Source: DASUXA01 sp036378155
GTDB taxonomy: Bacteria; Actinomycetota; Actinomycetes; Mycobacteriales; Micromonosporaceae
Direction of reading: 5' to 3'
NCBI GenBank assembly: GCA_036378155.1
Contig: DASUXA010000075.1
Location: forward strand, 1-64,000
DNA length: 64,000 bases
Shown: one piece after another, positions 36,066 to 44,648 of the stretch
How positions within the stretch are numbered: position 1 is the first letter of the stretch
Layout: the number at the start of each line of letters is the position of its first letter
Notes under the pieces: generated by a model
What the model saw: only the letters and a program-made list of their open reading frames with translations
The model's database searches: none
What the model was told of the DNA's origin: nothing
Made by a program: the position numbers and the translations under genes

Positions 36066-36845
36066 GTGTACCGGTTCCTGCTCACCGCGCGATGGCTGGG
36101 GTACGCGGCGTTGACGCTGGTCCTCGCCGCGATCATGGTGGGGCTCGGGTTCTGGCAACTCGCCCGGTACCACCAGCACAGCGCCGTCAACGCGCGGGTC
36201 GCGGCGGCAGCGGCTGCCCAGCCGGTACCGCTGACCAGCGTGCTCAAGATCGGTTCGCCGCCCGCCAAGGACCAGGCGTGGACGAAGGTGAGCGTGTCCG
36301 GGCGGTACGACCCGGCACACGAGGTCCTGGCGCGGGGTCGCACCGTCAACGACTCGGTCGGCTTCGAGGTCGTCACTCCCCTGGTCCTGGCCGACGGCTC
36401 GGCGGTACTGGTGGACCGCGGCTGGATCCCGCCCGCCCCGGGCGGCGCGTTCGCCCGCCCCGACGTACCACCCGCGCCCACCGGGCAGGTGACCGTGGTC
36501 GGTCGGGTACACCTACCGGAGAGCCGCCCGGACAAGCCGAGCCGCGCCGACGGTCGTACCGAGGTCCGTCGCATCTCGGCGACCACGTTGGCGGCGACGA
36601 TGCCGTACCGGTTGTACGGCGGGTACGTGGTGATGGACCGCCAGCAGCCGCCCGCCGACCCGGCGTTCGTGGCGATACCGTCCGACCACGAGAACGCCTG
36701 GCAGAACGCCGGGTACGTGGTGCAGTGGTGGATGTTCGCGGCGCTGACCCTGGTCGGGTTCGGCTGGGCGGCGCGCCGCGAGGCACAGGGCCCGCCCGCC
36801 GACGAGACGGCGCCGACCTCACCCGCCGTCACCTCGACCGGCTGA
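36066..36845 (+). CDS. SURF1 family cytochrome oxidase assembly protein
   Basis: A 259-residue membrane protein. It has an N-terminal helix after YRFLLTARWLGYAALTLVLA, a large extracytoplasmic domain (GFWQLARYHQ, VLVDRGWIPP, NAWQNAGYVVQWW) and a second helix at the C-terminus. SURF1 helps insert heme into the aa3 oxidase. I prefer GTG 36066 because homologues begin at YRFLL; GTG 36042 would add eight residues. The last codons and TGA belong to a 30-bp tandem duplication. Confidence 0.87.
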   Translation: MYRFLLTARWLGYAALTLVLAAIMVGLGFWQLARYHQHSAVNARVAAAAAAQPVPLTSVLKIGSPPAKDQAWTKVSVSGRYDPAHEVLARGRTVNDSVGFEVVTPLVLADGSAVLVDRGWIPPAPGGAFARPDVPPAPTGQVTVVGRVHLPESRPDKPSRADGRTEVRRISATTLAATMPYRLYGGYVVMDRQQPPADPAFVAIPSDHENAWQNAGYVVQWWMFAALTLVGFGWAARREAQGPPADETAPTSPAVTSTG

Positions 36846-36876
36846 GCCTCACCTGCCGTCACCTCGCCCAGCTGGG
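36817..36876. repeat. 30-bp tandem duplication across the SURF1 stop codon
   Basis: Unit 1 is 36817-36846 and includes the TGA at 36843-36845. Unit 2 is 36847-36876 with a few substitutions. Shared core GCCGTCACCTCG. Shorter 15-16-base derivatives (core TCTCG.CC.CTG) continue to about 36922. The rest of the gap to 37006 shows no gene. Confidence 0.85.
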
Positions 36877-37006
36877 TCTCGCCCAGCTGAAGTCTCGACC
36901 GACTGGGTCTCGACCGGCTGGTCTGCGGGTCCGCCGGCGGACACCTCGGACGGGCGGGCGGACGTGCCGCCTGGTCGACGTCCGACCGCTCCTTTAAGGT
37001 GCGGGC

Positions 37007-37756
37007 ATGCCTGATCGGGACCCGTCGTTGCCGAACGAGCCGCCCGCGACGCCCGACGATCCGGTCGCGCCGGGGCCGGCGACGCAGCGCGACGGCACCG
37101 ACCCGGCACCCCCGGGGTCCGCTGGATGGTCCGACCCGACGTTGCCCGGGTCCGCCGAGTCGTCCGACCCGACGTTGCCGCTGCCCGCGCCGCCCGTCGC
37201 GGGCGGGACGCTGCCCCTGCCCACCGCGCCCGTGTCCGGCGGGACGCTGCCGCTGCCGAGTGCGCCGATGTCCGGCGGAACACTGCCGCTGCCGAGTGCG
37301 CCGATGCCCGGCGGGACGCGGCGGCTGCCCGCCCCGACCGGGTCGGACCGCGTGCCGCTGCCCGCGACCGCGAAGCTTCCGGCGACCGCGAAGCTTCCGG
37401 CACCGGCGCCGGTGATCGCCCAGATCGCGGAGATCCAGGTGACCTCGACGACGGTGCGCACGCCGACCGGCGAGTTCCCGCTGCGGGGCTCCCGATGGCT
37501 GGTGACCGACCACTGGCTGCGCGAGGAGAAGACGCCGGGCTGGGCGATCGCGCTCGCGGTCCTCGGGTTCTGCGTGATCTTCGTGTTCAGCCTGTTTTTC
37601 CTGCTGGTCAAGCAGACCCGGTTCCACGGCTGGGTACAGGTGACCGTGACCAACGGGCCGCACCAGTACGTCGCGCGCATCCCGGTGTCCAGTCAGGCGC
37701 AGGTCCAGCACGTGTACAACCAGGTGAACTACGTACGGTCACTGGCTGCCCTCTGA
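37007..37756 (+). CDS. proline-rich repeat membrane protein
   Basis: A 249-residue protein of unknown function. Residues 1-135 are Pro/Ala/Gly-rich and made of degenerate 13-14-residue repeats (AGGTLPLPTAPV, SGGTLPLPSAPM, SGGTLPLPSAPM) and a doubled LPATAK, so they are probably disordered. A compact region (EIQVTSTTVRTPTGEFPLRG and TDHWLREEKTPGWAIALAVL) leads to one membrane helix at about 179-200. The tail TVTNGPHQYVARIPVSSQAQ is conserved-looking. ATG 37007. Its 3' end overlaps the convergent DNA ligase by 18 bases. Confidence 0.72.
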   Translation: MPDRDPSLPNEPPATPDDPVAPGPATQRDGTDPAPPGSAGWSDPTLPGSAESSDPTLPLPAPPVAGGTLPLPTAPVSGGTLPLPSAPMSGGTLPLPSAPMPGGTRRLPAPTGSDRVPLPATAKLPATAKLPAPAPVIAQIAEIQVTSTTVRTPTGEFPLRGSRWLVTDHWLREEKTPGWAIALAVLGFCVIFVFSLFFLLVKQTRFHGWVQVTVTNGPHQYVARIPVSSQAQVQHVYNQVNYVRSLAAL

Positions 37757-39268
37757 TCGTCCGGCGTGGATGGCTCGTACCGTCTCGATGGTGTCCGCCT
37801 CGGCTGATCGCTTGTCCTCGCGGTACCGCAGCACGCGGGCGAAACGCAGCGCGACTCCGCCCGGGTAGCGCGGGCTGGTCTGTACGCCGTCGAAGGCGAT
37901 CTCGACCACCAGTTCGGGACGCACCCGGACCACCCATTCGGTCCGGTCGGTCGCCAGCGCCAGCAGCCGCTCGGTCTGCCAGCGCAGCATCTCGTCGGTC
38001 AGACCTTTGAACGTCTTGCCGAGCATCACGAACCCGCCGGTTGCCGGGTCCCGCGCGCCCAGGTGCAGGTTGGACAGCCAGCCGCGACGGCGACCATGCC
38101 CCCATTCCGCCGCCAGCACGACGAGATCCAGGGTGTGGCGCGGCTTCACCTTGACCCAGGCGCCGCCCCGCCGGCCCACGTCGTACGGCGCGTCGGCGGC
38201 TTTGACGACGACGCCCTCGTGTCCGGCGTCGACCGTGTCGGCGAAGACCTCGGCAGCCGCGTCCGGGTCGTCGACGAACGTACGCGGAACGAGCAGGTCG
38301 CCGGGCAGCGTGTCGGCGAGCGCCGCCCAACGCCGCCGACCGGGCGCGTCGAGCAGGTCTTCGCCGTCGACGTGCAGCAGGTCGAAGAAGTACGGGCTGA
38401 GGTGGGTGGTCGCCGGGCCCCGGCGGGCGGCACGGGACGAGGTTTCCTGGAACGGTCGGGGCCGACCTGCCGCGTCCACGGCGATCGCCTCGCCGTCGAG
38501 AACGACGTCGCCGACCGGCAGGGCGCGGACCGCAGCCACCACCTCCGGCAGCCGGGAGGTGATCTCGTCGAGGCTGCGGGTGTACACCGCGACCTCGTCA
38601 CCCGAACGGTGCACCTGGATGCGGATCCCGTCCAGCTTCGCGTCGACGGCCGCCGGCGCGCCGGTGATGTCGAGCGCCTCGTCGACATTGGGCGCTGCCT
38701 GGGCGAGCATCGGGGCGAGGGGACGCCCTATGCGGAGGTGGAACTCGGCGAGCGCCGGGGCGCCGCCGGTGAGCGCGGCGGCGGCGACCGCCTTGAGGTC
38801 ACCGGTGAGCAGCAGGGCGCGGCGTACCGAGGTGACGTCCACCTCGGCGGCGCGGGCGACGGCATCGACCAGCAGACCGGCCTGTGCGCCCTGGCGCAGT
38901 TCGCCCAGCAGGAGACCGATCAACATGCGCTGTTCGTCGGCGGTAGCCCGCGTGAACAGCTTGCCCACCAGGTCCCGACGGCGCGCCTGCGAACCCGCGC
39001 CCGCCTGAGCGCCGATCGCGTCCAGCGCGGAGTCGACGTCGGCGACGGTCAGCGTTGCCGCCTCGGCGGGCGGGGGAAGGTCGCGAAGCCCTGCCCAGCC
39101 GACGCCGACCTGGCGTTGGCGCAGCTCGCCGGCGAGGTACGCGGCGCCGGCCTCGATCTCGTCGGGGGCGAGGCCGCGCAGCGCGGCGGCGAGCAGCTCC
39201 ACCTTCGCCCGACGCGCGGATGTGGCGGCGACGGCGGCGGAGGTGGCGGCCAGGTCCACGAAGCGCAT
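37739..39268 (-). CDS. ATP-dependent DNA ligase (LigB type)
   Basis: A 509-residue ATP-dependent ligase resembling mycobacterial LigB. It has an N-terminal DNA-binding domain (residues 1-190), adenylation domain with nucleophile Lys211 in VDAKLDGIRIQVH, motif III FFDLLHVDG, motif IV HEGVVVKAADAPYDVG, motif V WVKVKPRH and an OB-fold with VRPELVVEIAFDGVQTSPRY. It is an accessory repair ligase; the essential NAD ligase would be elsewhere. ATG 39268. It ends inside the convergent membrane-protein gene. Confidence 0.92.
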   Translation of the reverse strand: MRFVDLAATSAAVAATSARRAKVELLAAALRGLAPDEIEAGAAYLAGELRQRQVGVGWAGLRDLPPPAEAATLTVADVDSALDAIGAQAGAGSQARRRDLVGKLFTRATADEQRMLIGLLLGELRQGAQAGLLVDAVARAAEVDVTSVRRALLLTGDLKAVAAAALTGGAPALAEFHLRIGRPLAPMLAQAAPNVDEALDITGAPAAVDAKLDGIRIQVHRSGDEVAVYTRSLDEITSRLPEVVAAVRALPVGDVVLDGEAIAVDAAGRPRPFQETSSRAARRGPATTHLSPYFFDLLHVDGEDLLDAPGRRRWAALADTLPGDLLVPRTFVDDPDAAAEVFADTVDAGHEGVVVKAADAPYDVGRRGGAWVKVKPRHTLDLVVLAAEWGHGRRRGWLSNLHLGARDPATGGFVMLGKTFKGLTDEMLRWQTERLLALATDRTEWVVRVRPELVVEIAFDGVQTSPRYPGGVALRFARVLRYREDKRSAEADTIETVRAIHAGRSEGSQ

Positions 39269-39302
39269 CCGCCCATCCTGGCAGCCCCCTCCGACGCTCG
39301 GT

Positions 39303-39518
39303 TCAGCTCGACGCGCCGACGTAGCTCTCCTCGACCCGGAACCCGCGCGCCCGCACCGCCTCGGCGACCCGCGACAACTCTGCGTCGACCTGGCAGAGCA
39401 CCCGGGACAGCTCATCGAGATGGCTGCGCAGCGCGGTCTCCGGCCACACGGAGACGTCCACGTCGGCGAGCGCGGTGACCGCGGTCTCCAGCCGCATGAT
39501 GGCTTCGTTCGTACTCAT
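39303..39518 (-). CDS. small helical protein, DUF222-N-terminus-like
   Basis: A 71-residue protein (ETAVTALADVDVSVWPETAL, LDELSRVLCQVDAELSRVAEA, ARGFRVEES). It resembles the first helices of DUF222/13E12-type proteins, whose remaining parts and HNH domain are absent. It may be a free-standing mini-protein or a remnant. ATG 39518 has only a weak upstream site. Coding character agrees with neighbours, but identity is uncertain. Confidence 0.5.
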   Translation of the reverse strand: MSTNEAIMRLETAVTALADVDVSVWPETALRSHLDELSRVLCQVDAELSRVAEAVRARGFRVEESYVGASS

Positions 39519-39583
39519 GTTCGAAAGCCTATCCGAACGGCGGCGCGAACGGGAGAGGATTCGCGTCGGCGCGGCGTGTCGGA

Positions 39584-39668
39584 TTCTCCGCCGCGCCGAC
39601 CGCTCGGGACAACGCTCAGCGCGGGGTTCTCCGCCGCGCCGACCGCTTGGGACAACGGCTCAGCGGGG
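39584..39668. repeat. tandem duplication across the dipeptidase stop codon
   Basis: Unit A is 39584-39626 (43 bases), unit B is 39627-39668 (42 bases). They share TTCTCCGCCGCGCCGACCGC and GGGACAAC. Unit B carries the stop of the minus-strand M20 dipeptidase gene; unit A lies wholly downstream of it. Confidence 0.88.
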
Positions 39669-41021
39669 TGCCAGCGCGGCGACATTGTTGAGCAGCAGCG
39701 CCTCGGCGAGGCATACCCGGGCGAACTCGCCGAGGTGCAGGCTCTCGTTCGGGGCGTGGGCGCGGGTGTCCGGGTCCTCCACGCCGGTGATGAGCACGCT
39801 GGCGTTCGGGAACATCTCCTGGAACGTCGCGATGAACGGGATCGAGCCGCCGACCCCGATCTCGACCGGGTCCTGCCCGTCCCACGCGACGCGCATCGCG
39901 GCTCGGGCCGCCTCGTACCCGTAACCCGATGTGCTCACCACGCACGGCGCGCCGTGGTGTTCCGGCTCGACCGTGACGCGCGCGCCCCAGGGCGCCTGCT
40001 GTTCGAGGTACGCGCGGATCGCGTCGAACGCCTTCGTCGGGTCGTCGCCGGGCGCGATGCGTACCGACACCTTCGCCCGAGCGGTCGGCACCAGGGCGTT
40101 CGGCGCTTCGGCGGCGCGGGGCGCGTCGATGCCCAGCACGGTCAGCGAGGGCTTGGTCCACAGCCGGTCCACGATGCGCCCGGTACCGATGAGGCTGACC
40201 CCGTCGAGGACGCCCGCCTCGGCGCGGAACCGGTCCTCCGGGTAGTCCAGCGGCGACGCTTCGCCGGACGCCAGTCCCGGTACCGCGACGTCGCCGTCGG
40301 CGTCGTGCAGCGTGGCGAGCAGTCGGCACAGTGTGGTCAGGGCGTCCGGCAGCGGTCCCCCGTACATACCGCTGTGTACCGCGTGGTCGAGCGTGCGGAC
40401 CTCGACGAAGAAGTTGACGATGCCGCGCAGGCTGGTGGTCAGCGCCGGTACGCCCACGTCCCAGTTGCTGGAGTCGGCGATCACGATGACGTCTGCGGCG
40501 AGGTCGTCGCGGTACTGGCGGAGCAGTTCCTCCAGCGATTCGGAGCCGTGCTCCTCCTCGCCCTCGACGAAGACCACGACGCCGACGGGCAGGTCGTCCC
40601 CGAACGCACGCAGCGCCGCGACGTGCGCCATGATGCCGGCCTTGTCGTCGGCTGCTCCGCGCGCGTACAGCCGACCGTCGCGTTCGGTCGGCTCGAACGG
40701 CTCGGTCCGCCACTCGGCGGCGTCGCCGACAGGCTGGACATCGTGGTGGGCGTACAGGAGTACGGTGGGCGCTCCGGGCGGTGCCGGGCGGCGACCGATC
40801 ACCGCCGGTTGACCCCCGGCGCGTACCACGCGCACGTCCGGCAGCCCCGCGCCGCGCAGCAGGTCAGCCACGGCTTGCGCGGACCGCTCGACCTGGGCGT
40901 GGTCGAAACCCGGGAAGGCGATGCCCGGGATGCGGACGAGGTTTTCCAGATCGGTGCGCACCTGCGGCAGGAGCCGCTCGATCGCGGCTCTCAGTTCGGC
41001 TTCGGTTTTCGGTCCCGTCAT
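39660..41021 (-). CDS. M20 family dipeptidase/peptidase
   Basis: A 453-residue metallopeptidase of the M20/ArgE-DapE family. Metal and catalytic residues are visible in LLYAHHDVQPVGD (His, Asp), GAADDKAGIMAHV, FVEGEEEHGSESL (Glu-Glu), VIADSSNWDV and the C-terminal HAPNESLHLGEF (His). The cytosolic dipeptidase type is likely; substrate not determined. The last two codons and stop sit in a tandem duplication. ATG 41021. A 57-bp gap separates it from the M48 gene. Confidence 0.9.
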   Translation of the reverse strand: MTGPKTEAELRAAIERLLPQVRTDLENLVRIPGIAFPGFDHAQVERSAQAVADLLRGAGLPDVRVVRAGGQPAVIGRRPAPPGAPTVLLYAHHDVQPVGDAAEWRTEPFEPTERDGRLYARGAADDKAGIMAHVAALRAFGDDLPVGVVVFVEGEEEHGSESLEELLRQYRDDLAADVIVIADSSNWDVGVPALTTSLRGIVNFFVEVRTLDHAVHSGMYGGPLPDALTTLCRLLATLHDADGDVAVPGLASGEASPLDYPEDRFRAEAGVLDGVSLIGTGRIVDRLWTKPSLTVLGIDAPRAAEAPNALVPTARAKVSVRIAPGDDPTKAFDAIRAYLEQQAPWGARVTVEPEHHGAPCVVSTSGYGYEAARAAMRVAWDGQDPVEIGVGGSIPFIATFQEMFPNASVLITGVEDPDTRAHAPNESLHLGEFARVCLAEALLLNNVAALAPR

Positions 41022-41078
41022 GCCCGCGATGCTATGCGTCGCCCTGACATCTGGCGCGACCGCTGGTCGGCACCTGAG

Positions 41079-42143
41079 CTACGAACCGTTGTCCGGGGCG
41101 CCGCCGCGACCGGCGCTGGACGACCACGGCCACGCTCGCGCGCCGCCGACGCGCTCACCGATCCCCGACGCTCCGTCGCCGATCTTGCGCAGCAGGTTCA
41201 CCAACGGGTCCTGGGAGTCGCGGAACGCCTCGCGGTAATGGTCGGCGGCTGCCTTGACGTCGTCGCCGACGGGCGCGGACGCGTCGTCGGAGCGGCGCGG
41301 GTAGTGACCGGCGAGGATTCTCGGGTACGCGCCGGAGTCGACCCACTGCCGCAGCTCGGCGGCGCGCGCCACCGGCATCGGATGGGTGCTGCGCGCGACC
41401 AGCATCATCCGCAGCAGGCTGTCGCGCAGGTCTCCGGAGCGTTCGAACTCGGCTGCCTGTTCGAGGAACGCGGTGGTGTCGATCTGGGTCAGGTCTCCGC
41501 CACCGGCGAGTTTCATCGCCAGTCGAAGCGAGGCGGCGGGGTCCTGCCCGGCGAGCAGGCCCGCACGGTCGGCGGACAGTTCCGCCTTGCGCCACCACTC
41601 GTACATCGCGGACATGATCACGCGAAGCGCGATGGTGCCGCCCGGCACGAACGCGAGGGTCTGCCCGGCTTCCAGCAGCCACAGCATGATCGTCCGGTAT
41701 ACGGCGTGTCCGCTGCGCAGATGACCCAACTCGTGCCCGAGCAGGACACGCAGTTCCTCGTCGTCGAGCAGCTCCACGGCACCCGTGTTGATCACGATGA
41801 ACGGCTGGGCCATGCCGACGCACGCCCCGTTGAGGGTCCGGTCGAACCTGACGTACAGTTCGGGCAGTTCGGGGACGTCCAGCACCGCGCCTGCCTCGGC
41901 GAACAGCCGGTACACCCGGCTGTACTGGCGATGGTCGACCCGCACCGCGCCGCCGAGGTACATCAGCCGGTAGGCGCGCTCGTTCCAGACCGCGTTGAGC
42001 GCCTTGACAACCTGGTCGAAGCCGCGCAACTCGCGCAGCGCGGTGAGCGCGCCGCGGTCCGCCGGGTGTTCCCAGGCGCGTGAGCTGATCCCGGCCAGCG
42101 GCACCCGATGCCGTGCCGGCGACTTCGTGGTTTCGCTGGTCAT
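41079..42143 (-). CDS. M48 family zinc metallopeptidase
   Basis: A 354-residue protease with HELGH (His137, Glu138, His141) and the downstream zinc Glu in WWRKAELSADRAGLLA. Hydrophobic stretches at about 115-123 and 160-178 are only moderately strong, so it may be cytosolic or peripherally bound, unlike integral HtpX. The family fits peptidase M48 with an N-terminal VWNERAYRLMYLGGAVRV block. ATG 42143 has GGAGG five bases upstream. Its start lies 22 bases from the stop of the kinase gene in the same direction. Confidence 0.88.
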   Translation of the reverse strand: MTSETTKSPARHRVPLAGISSRAWEHPADRGALTALRELRGFDQVVKALNAVWNERAYRLMYLGGAVRVDHRQYSRVYRLFAEAGAVLDVPELPELYVRFDRTLNGACVGMAQPFIVINTGAVELLDDEELRVLLGHELGHLRSGHAVYRTIMLWLLEAGQTLAFVPGGTIALRVIMSAMYEWWRKAELSADRAGLLAGQDPAASLRLAMKLAGGGDLTQIDTTAFLEQAAEFERSGDLRDSLLRMMLVARSTHPMPVARAAELRQWVDSGAYPRILAGHYPRRSDDASAPVGDDVKAAADHYREAFRDSQDPLVNLLRKIGDGASGIGERVGGARAWPWSSSAGRGGAPDNGS

Positions 42144-42164
42144 AGCCACCTCCGAGCAGTGCCG

Positions 42165-42752
42165 CTACCGCGGATCATCCTCCGTCGGGGCGGCGTCCAC
42201 CACGACATCGGCGGCTTGCCGGGTGCCGTCGGCGACGAAGTGCGCCCGCTCGGCGGCGATCCAGCGCAGCAGGTCGACCCGTACCTCGGCGCCGTCGCGC
42301 GTCAGCACGCGATCGAGCCGCAGCCGCTCGGGGGCGTCGACGAACACCGCGAGGCTCAACCGGTCCCGGACTTCGCTCCGGGCGCTGGTCACCCCTTCCA
42401 GGAGCAGGACGTCCGGCGGGTCGATCACCTGCCAGGAGTCGCCGAAGCGCCGCAGACCCCAGTCGTACGGGCGGTACCTCGCCGGTTCGCCGCGACTGAG
42501 CGGGGTGAGCACCCGGCGTTCCAGGCGGGGCCAGAACGTGACGATGTCCTCCCAGCCGTCGAGCAGATCGTCGGTGGGTACCACCGCCACCCGCACGTCC
42601 ACCGCTCGGAATGCGGCAGCAAGCCGTTCGGCGAACGTCGACTTGCCCGCGCCGGTCGGACCGTCCACGGCGACCAGCCGGACCCGACCCAGCCGTGGCG
42701 GGCGCGCCAACACGGCGTCGACCAGCGATGCCAGCCGGGTTGTCGCGGTCAT
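42165..42752 (-). CDS. uridine kinase-like P-loop kinase
   Basis: A 195-residue protein with Walker A GPTGAGKST, VVPTDDLLDGWEDI, VLLLEGVTSARSEVRD and FVDAPERLRLDRVLTRD. This is the uridine kinase/phosphoribulokinase-like fold often labelled uridine kinase in actinomycetes. Substrate is not proven. ATG 42752 overlaps the cobD stop (ATGA), giving translational coupling. A nucleoside link to cobalamin assembly is conceivable but unproven. Confidence 0.82.
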   Translation of the reverse strand: MTATTRLASLVDAVLARPPRLGRVRLVAVDGPTGAGKSTFAERLAAAFRAVDVRVAVVPTDDLLDGWEDIVTFWPRLERRVLTPLSRGEPARYRPYDWGLRRFGDSWQVIDPPDVLLLEGVTSARSEVRDRLSLAVFVDAPERLRLDRVLTRDGAEVRVDLLRWIAAERAHFVADGTRQAADVVVDAAPTEDDPR

Positions 42753-43777
42753 GTCCGGCTCCGCGCGGCGCGACGCCGCGCCGTCCACAGCACGCGGGCG
42801 GTCGCGAGGCCGAGCGCGGCGACCCCGACCAGCCGGGACACGCGTACCGCCCGAGGGATGTCGACCTCGGCAGGTCGCCGTCCGTCACCGAGATGGGGAC
42901 GCTGCTCGACGCGACCGTGGTACACGTTGCGCCCGCCGAGCCGTACGCCGAGCGCGCCCGCCATGGCCGCCTCGCACTGACCGGCGTTGGGGCTCGGATG
43001 CCGGTACCGGTCACGCCACCAGATCCGCGCGGCACCGCACCGATCCCCGCCCGCGAGCGGCGCGACGGCGACGGTCAGCAGCGCGGTCAGCCGCGCCGGT
43101 ACGAGATTCGCCAGGTCGTCCAGGCGCGCGGCAGGGGTGCCGAAGCGCCGGTACCGCTGGGACCGGTGACCCACCATCGCGTCGAGGGTGTTGACCGCGC
43201 GGTACCCGAGCAGACCGGGCAGTCCGGCGACCGCGCCCCAGACCAGCGGCGCCACGACCGCGTCGGAGGTGTTCTCGGCGACCGACTCGATCGTGGCACG
43301 GGCGAGTTCCGCCTCGCCCAGCCCGGACGGATCGCGTCCGCACAGGCTCGGCAGCCGCGTCCTCGCCTCGTCCAGGTCGCCGCACTCCAACGCCGACGCC
43401 ATCGCCCCGGCTTCGCGTCGCAGCGACGCCCCGCCCAGTACCGCCCAGGTGGCGGCCGCGACCACGGCGCAGCGGGTGACCGGTCGGCGACGGGTCAGCG
43501 CCGCGATCGCCGCGGCGCCGACGACCGGCACACCGACCGCGATCGCGGTGAACCCGGTGCCGGCGGCGCGTGTCGGGGAGTAGACGCGGCGCTCCACCGC
43601 CGCCGCGAACCTGCCGAACCCGGCGACCGGGTGGTACCGGCGCGGATCGCCCAGACCGGCGTCGAGCAGGTACCCGGCGACGAGACCGACCGCCTCGGGC
43701 AGCCCCACGCCGAGGACACCGAGCCCGCGACGGCTCCCGCTTTCCGCTGGGTCGGACCCGCCCCGAGCAGACGCCAT
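42749..43777 (-). CDS. cobD: adenosylcobinamide-phosphate synthase
   Basis: A 342-residue membrane protein of the CobD/CbiB family that attaches aminopropanol(-phosphate) to adenosylcobyric acid. Typical blocks are LLDAGLGDPRRYHPVAGFGR, ESVAENTSDAVVAPLVWGAV, LGYRAVNTLDAMVGHRSQRY and HPSPNAGQCEAAMAGALGVR. It acts with the cobC-type decarboxylase encoded 10 kb away. ATG 43777 follows GGAGGAAGGGG. It is first of a two-gene unit with the kinase. Confidence 0.92.
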   Translation of the reverse strand: MASARGGSDPAESGSRRGLGVLGVGLPEAVGLVAGYLLDAGLGDPRRYHPVAGFGRFAAAVERRVYSPTRAAGTGFTAIAVGVPVVGAAAIAALTRRRPVTRCAVVAAATWAVLGGASLRREAGAMASALECGDLDEARTRLPSLCGRDPSGLGEAELARATIESVAENTSDAVVAPLVWGAVAGLPGLLGYRAVNTLDAMVGHRSQRYRRFGTPAARLDDLANLVPARLTALLTVAVAPLAGGDRCGAARIWWRDRYRHPSPNAGQCEAAMAGALGVRLGGRNVYHGRVEQRPHLGDGRRPAEVDIPRAVRVSRLVGVAALGLATARVLWTARRRAARSRT

Positions 43778-43852
43778 CCCCGCCCCTTCCTCCGTACCGG
43801 CTTCCGGCGTCGCAGCGTATCGAGGCGTCGGACCACGCGGTGCCGGGTGACG

Positions 43853-43886
43853 GTGGTCAGGCGACCCCCCGGTCACGCCTGACCAC
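43853..43886 (-). terminator. hairpin between ssb and cobD
   Basis: Perfect 11-bp stem GTGGTCAGGCG (43853-43863) / CGCCTGACCAC (43876-43886) with a 12-base loop, just after the minus-strand ssb stop and before the cobD start. Likely separates the two transcripts. Confidence 0.55.
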
Positions 43887-43914
43887 CTGACCGCGCCGCC
43901 CGACGGGTCGTGCC

Positions 43915-44487
43915 TCAGCCGACCGTTGCCGGTGCCAACCGGCTCTCGGCGGCAGCCTCGACCGGCTCGACCTCCTCGTCGTCGAACAGTTCGTCGGCGG
44001 ACAGGTCCGGCAACCCGTCCGGGCCGTCCACGGGATCGGACAGCTCGCCGGCGACGCCGGCTTCCGCGCCGGGCCCGTCCACCACGTCGGTCGAGGCAGC
44101 GCCCCGCCGCCGGGCGAACTTGCCGACGCCGCGCGCCAGGTCGTGACCGACCGCCACCGCCTCCAACTCGTACGACAGGTGCTTCTGCCCCTGCTCGTCG
44201 GTCCACTCGCGGGTGTAGAGCCGGCCGGACACGATGACCGGGTCGCCGACCATAACCGACAGCGCGACGTTTTCCGCCAGCTTGCGCCAGCACACCACCC
44301 GGACGCGCAGGCTGTCGCCGTCGACCCAGCGACCGGTCTCCTTGTCGTACCTCCGGGCCGTCGACGCGACCTTGAAATTGACCACGAGCGCGTTGGTGTT
44401 GCGCGTGCGCCGCCACTCGGGGGCGGCCAGCACGTTGCCGACCACGGTGATCGGGGTGTCGAACACGTCCATCTCCACTTCTGCCAC
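43915..44487 (-). CDS. single-stranded DNA-binding protein (paralogue without acidic tip)
   Basis: A 190-residue SSB: OB-fold with ITVVGNVLAAPEWRRTRNTN, FKVASTARRYDKETGRWVDG, RVRVVCWRKLAENVALSVMV and VIVSGRLYTREW. The tail is acidic (LFDDEEVEPVE) but ends RLAPATVG and lacks the DDDIPF-type tip that main SSBs use to recruit repair proteins. It therefore looks like the second, SsbB-like paralogue of actinomycetes. GTG 44487 is chosen; ATG 44472 is possible. Divergent from the hydrolase gene. Confidence 0.88.
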   Translation of the reverse strand: MAEVEMDVFDTPITVVGNVLAAPEWRRTRNTNALVVNFKVASTARRYDKETGRWVDGDSLRVRVVCWRKLAENVALSVMVGDPVIVSGRLYTREWTDEQGQKHLSYELEAVAVGHDLARGVGKFARRRGAASTDVVDGPGAEAGVAGELSDPVDGPDGLPDLSADELFDDEEVEPVEAAAESRLAPATVG

Positions 44488-44648
44488 AGGTGCCCACCAC
44501 TCGGTACCGCAGCAGCGTCGCCGAATCCGGCGATCGGTGAATGAGACTCGACGCGCGGCTGTGGACGACGAGGGCGGGTGTGGATAGGTCGTGGCTGCCT
44601 CGTGAGCTGTGGTATGCGGCGGCGTTACCGCGCGGGTAGCCTCCCGTC

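Noticed and set aside
39490..39545. SOS (LexA) box upstream of the small DUF222-like gene
   Set aside because: The GTTC/GAAC elements are outward-facing and 12 bases apart, unlike the actinobacterial GAAC-N4-GTTC site.
41079..42143. HtpX label for the M48 protease
   Set aside because: The strong N-terminal membrane helices of HtpX are missing.
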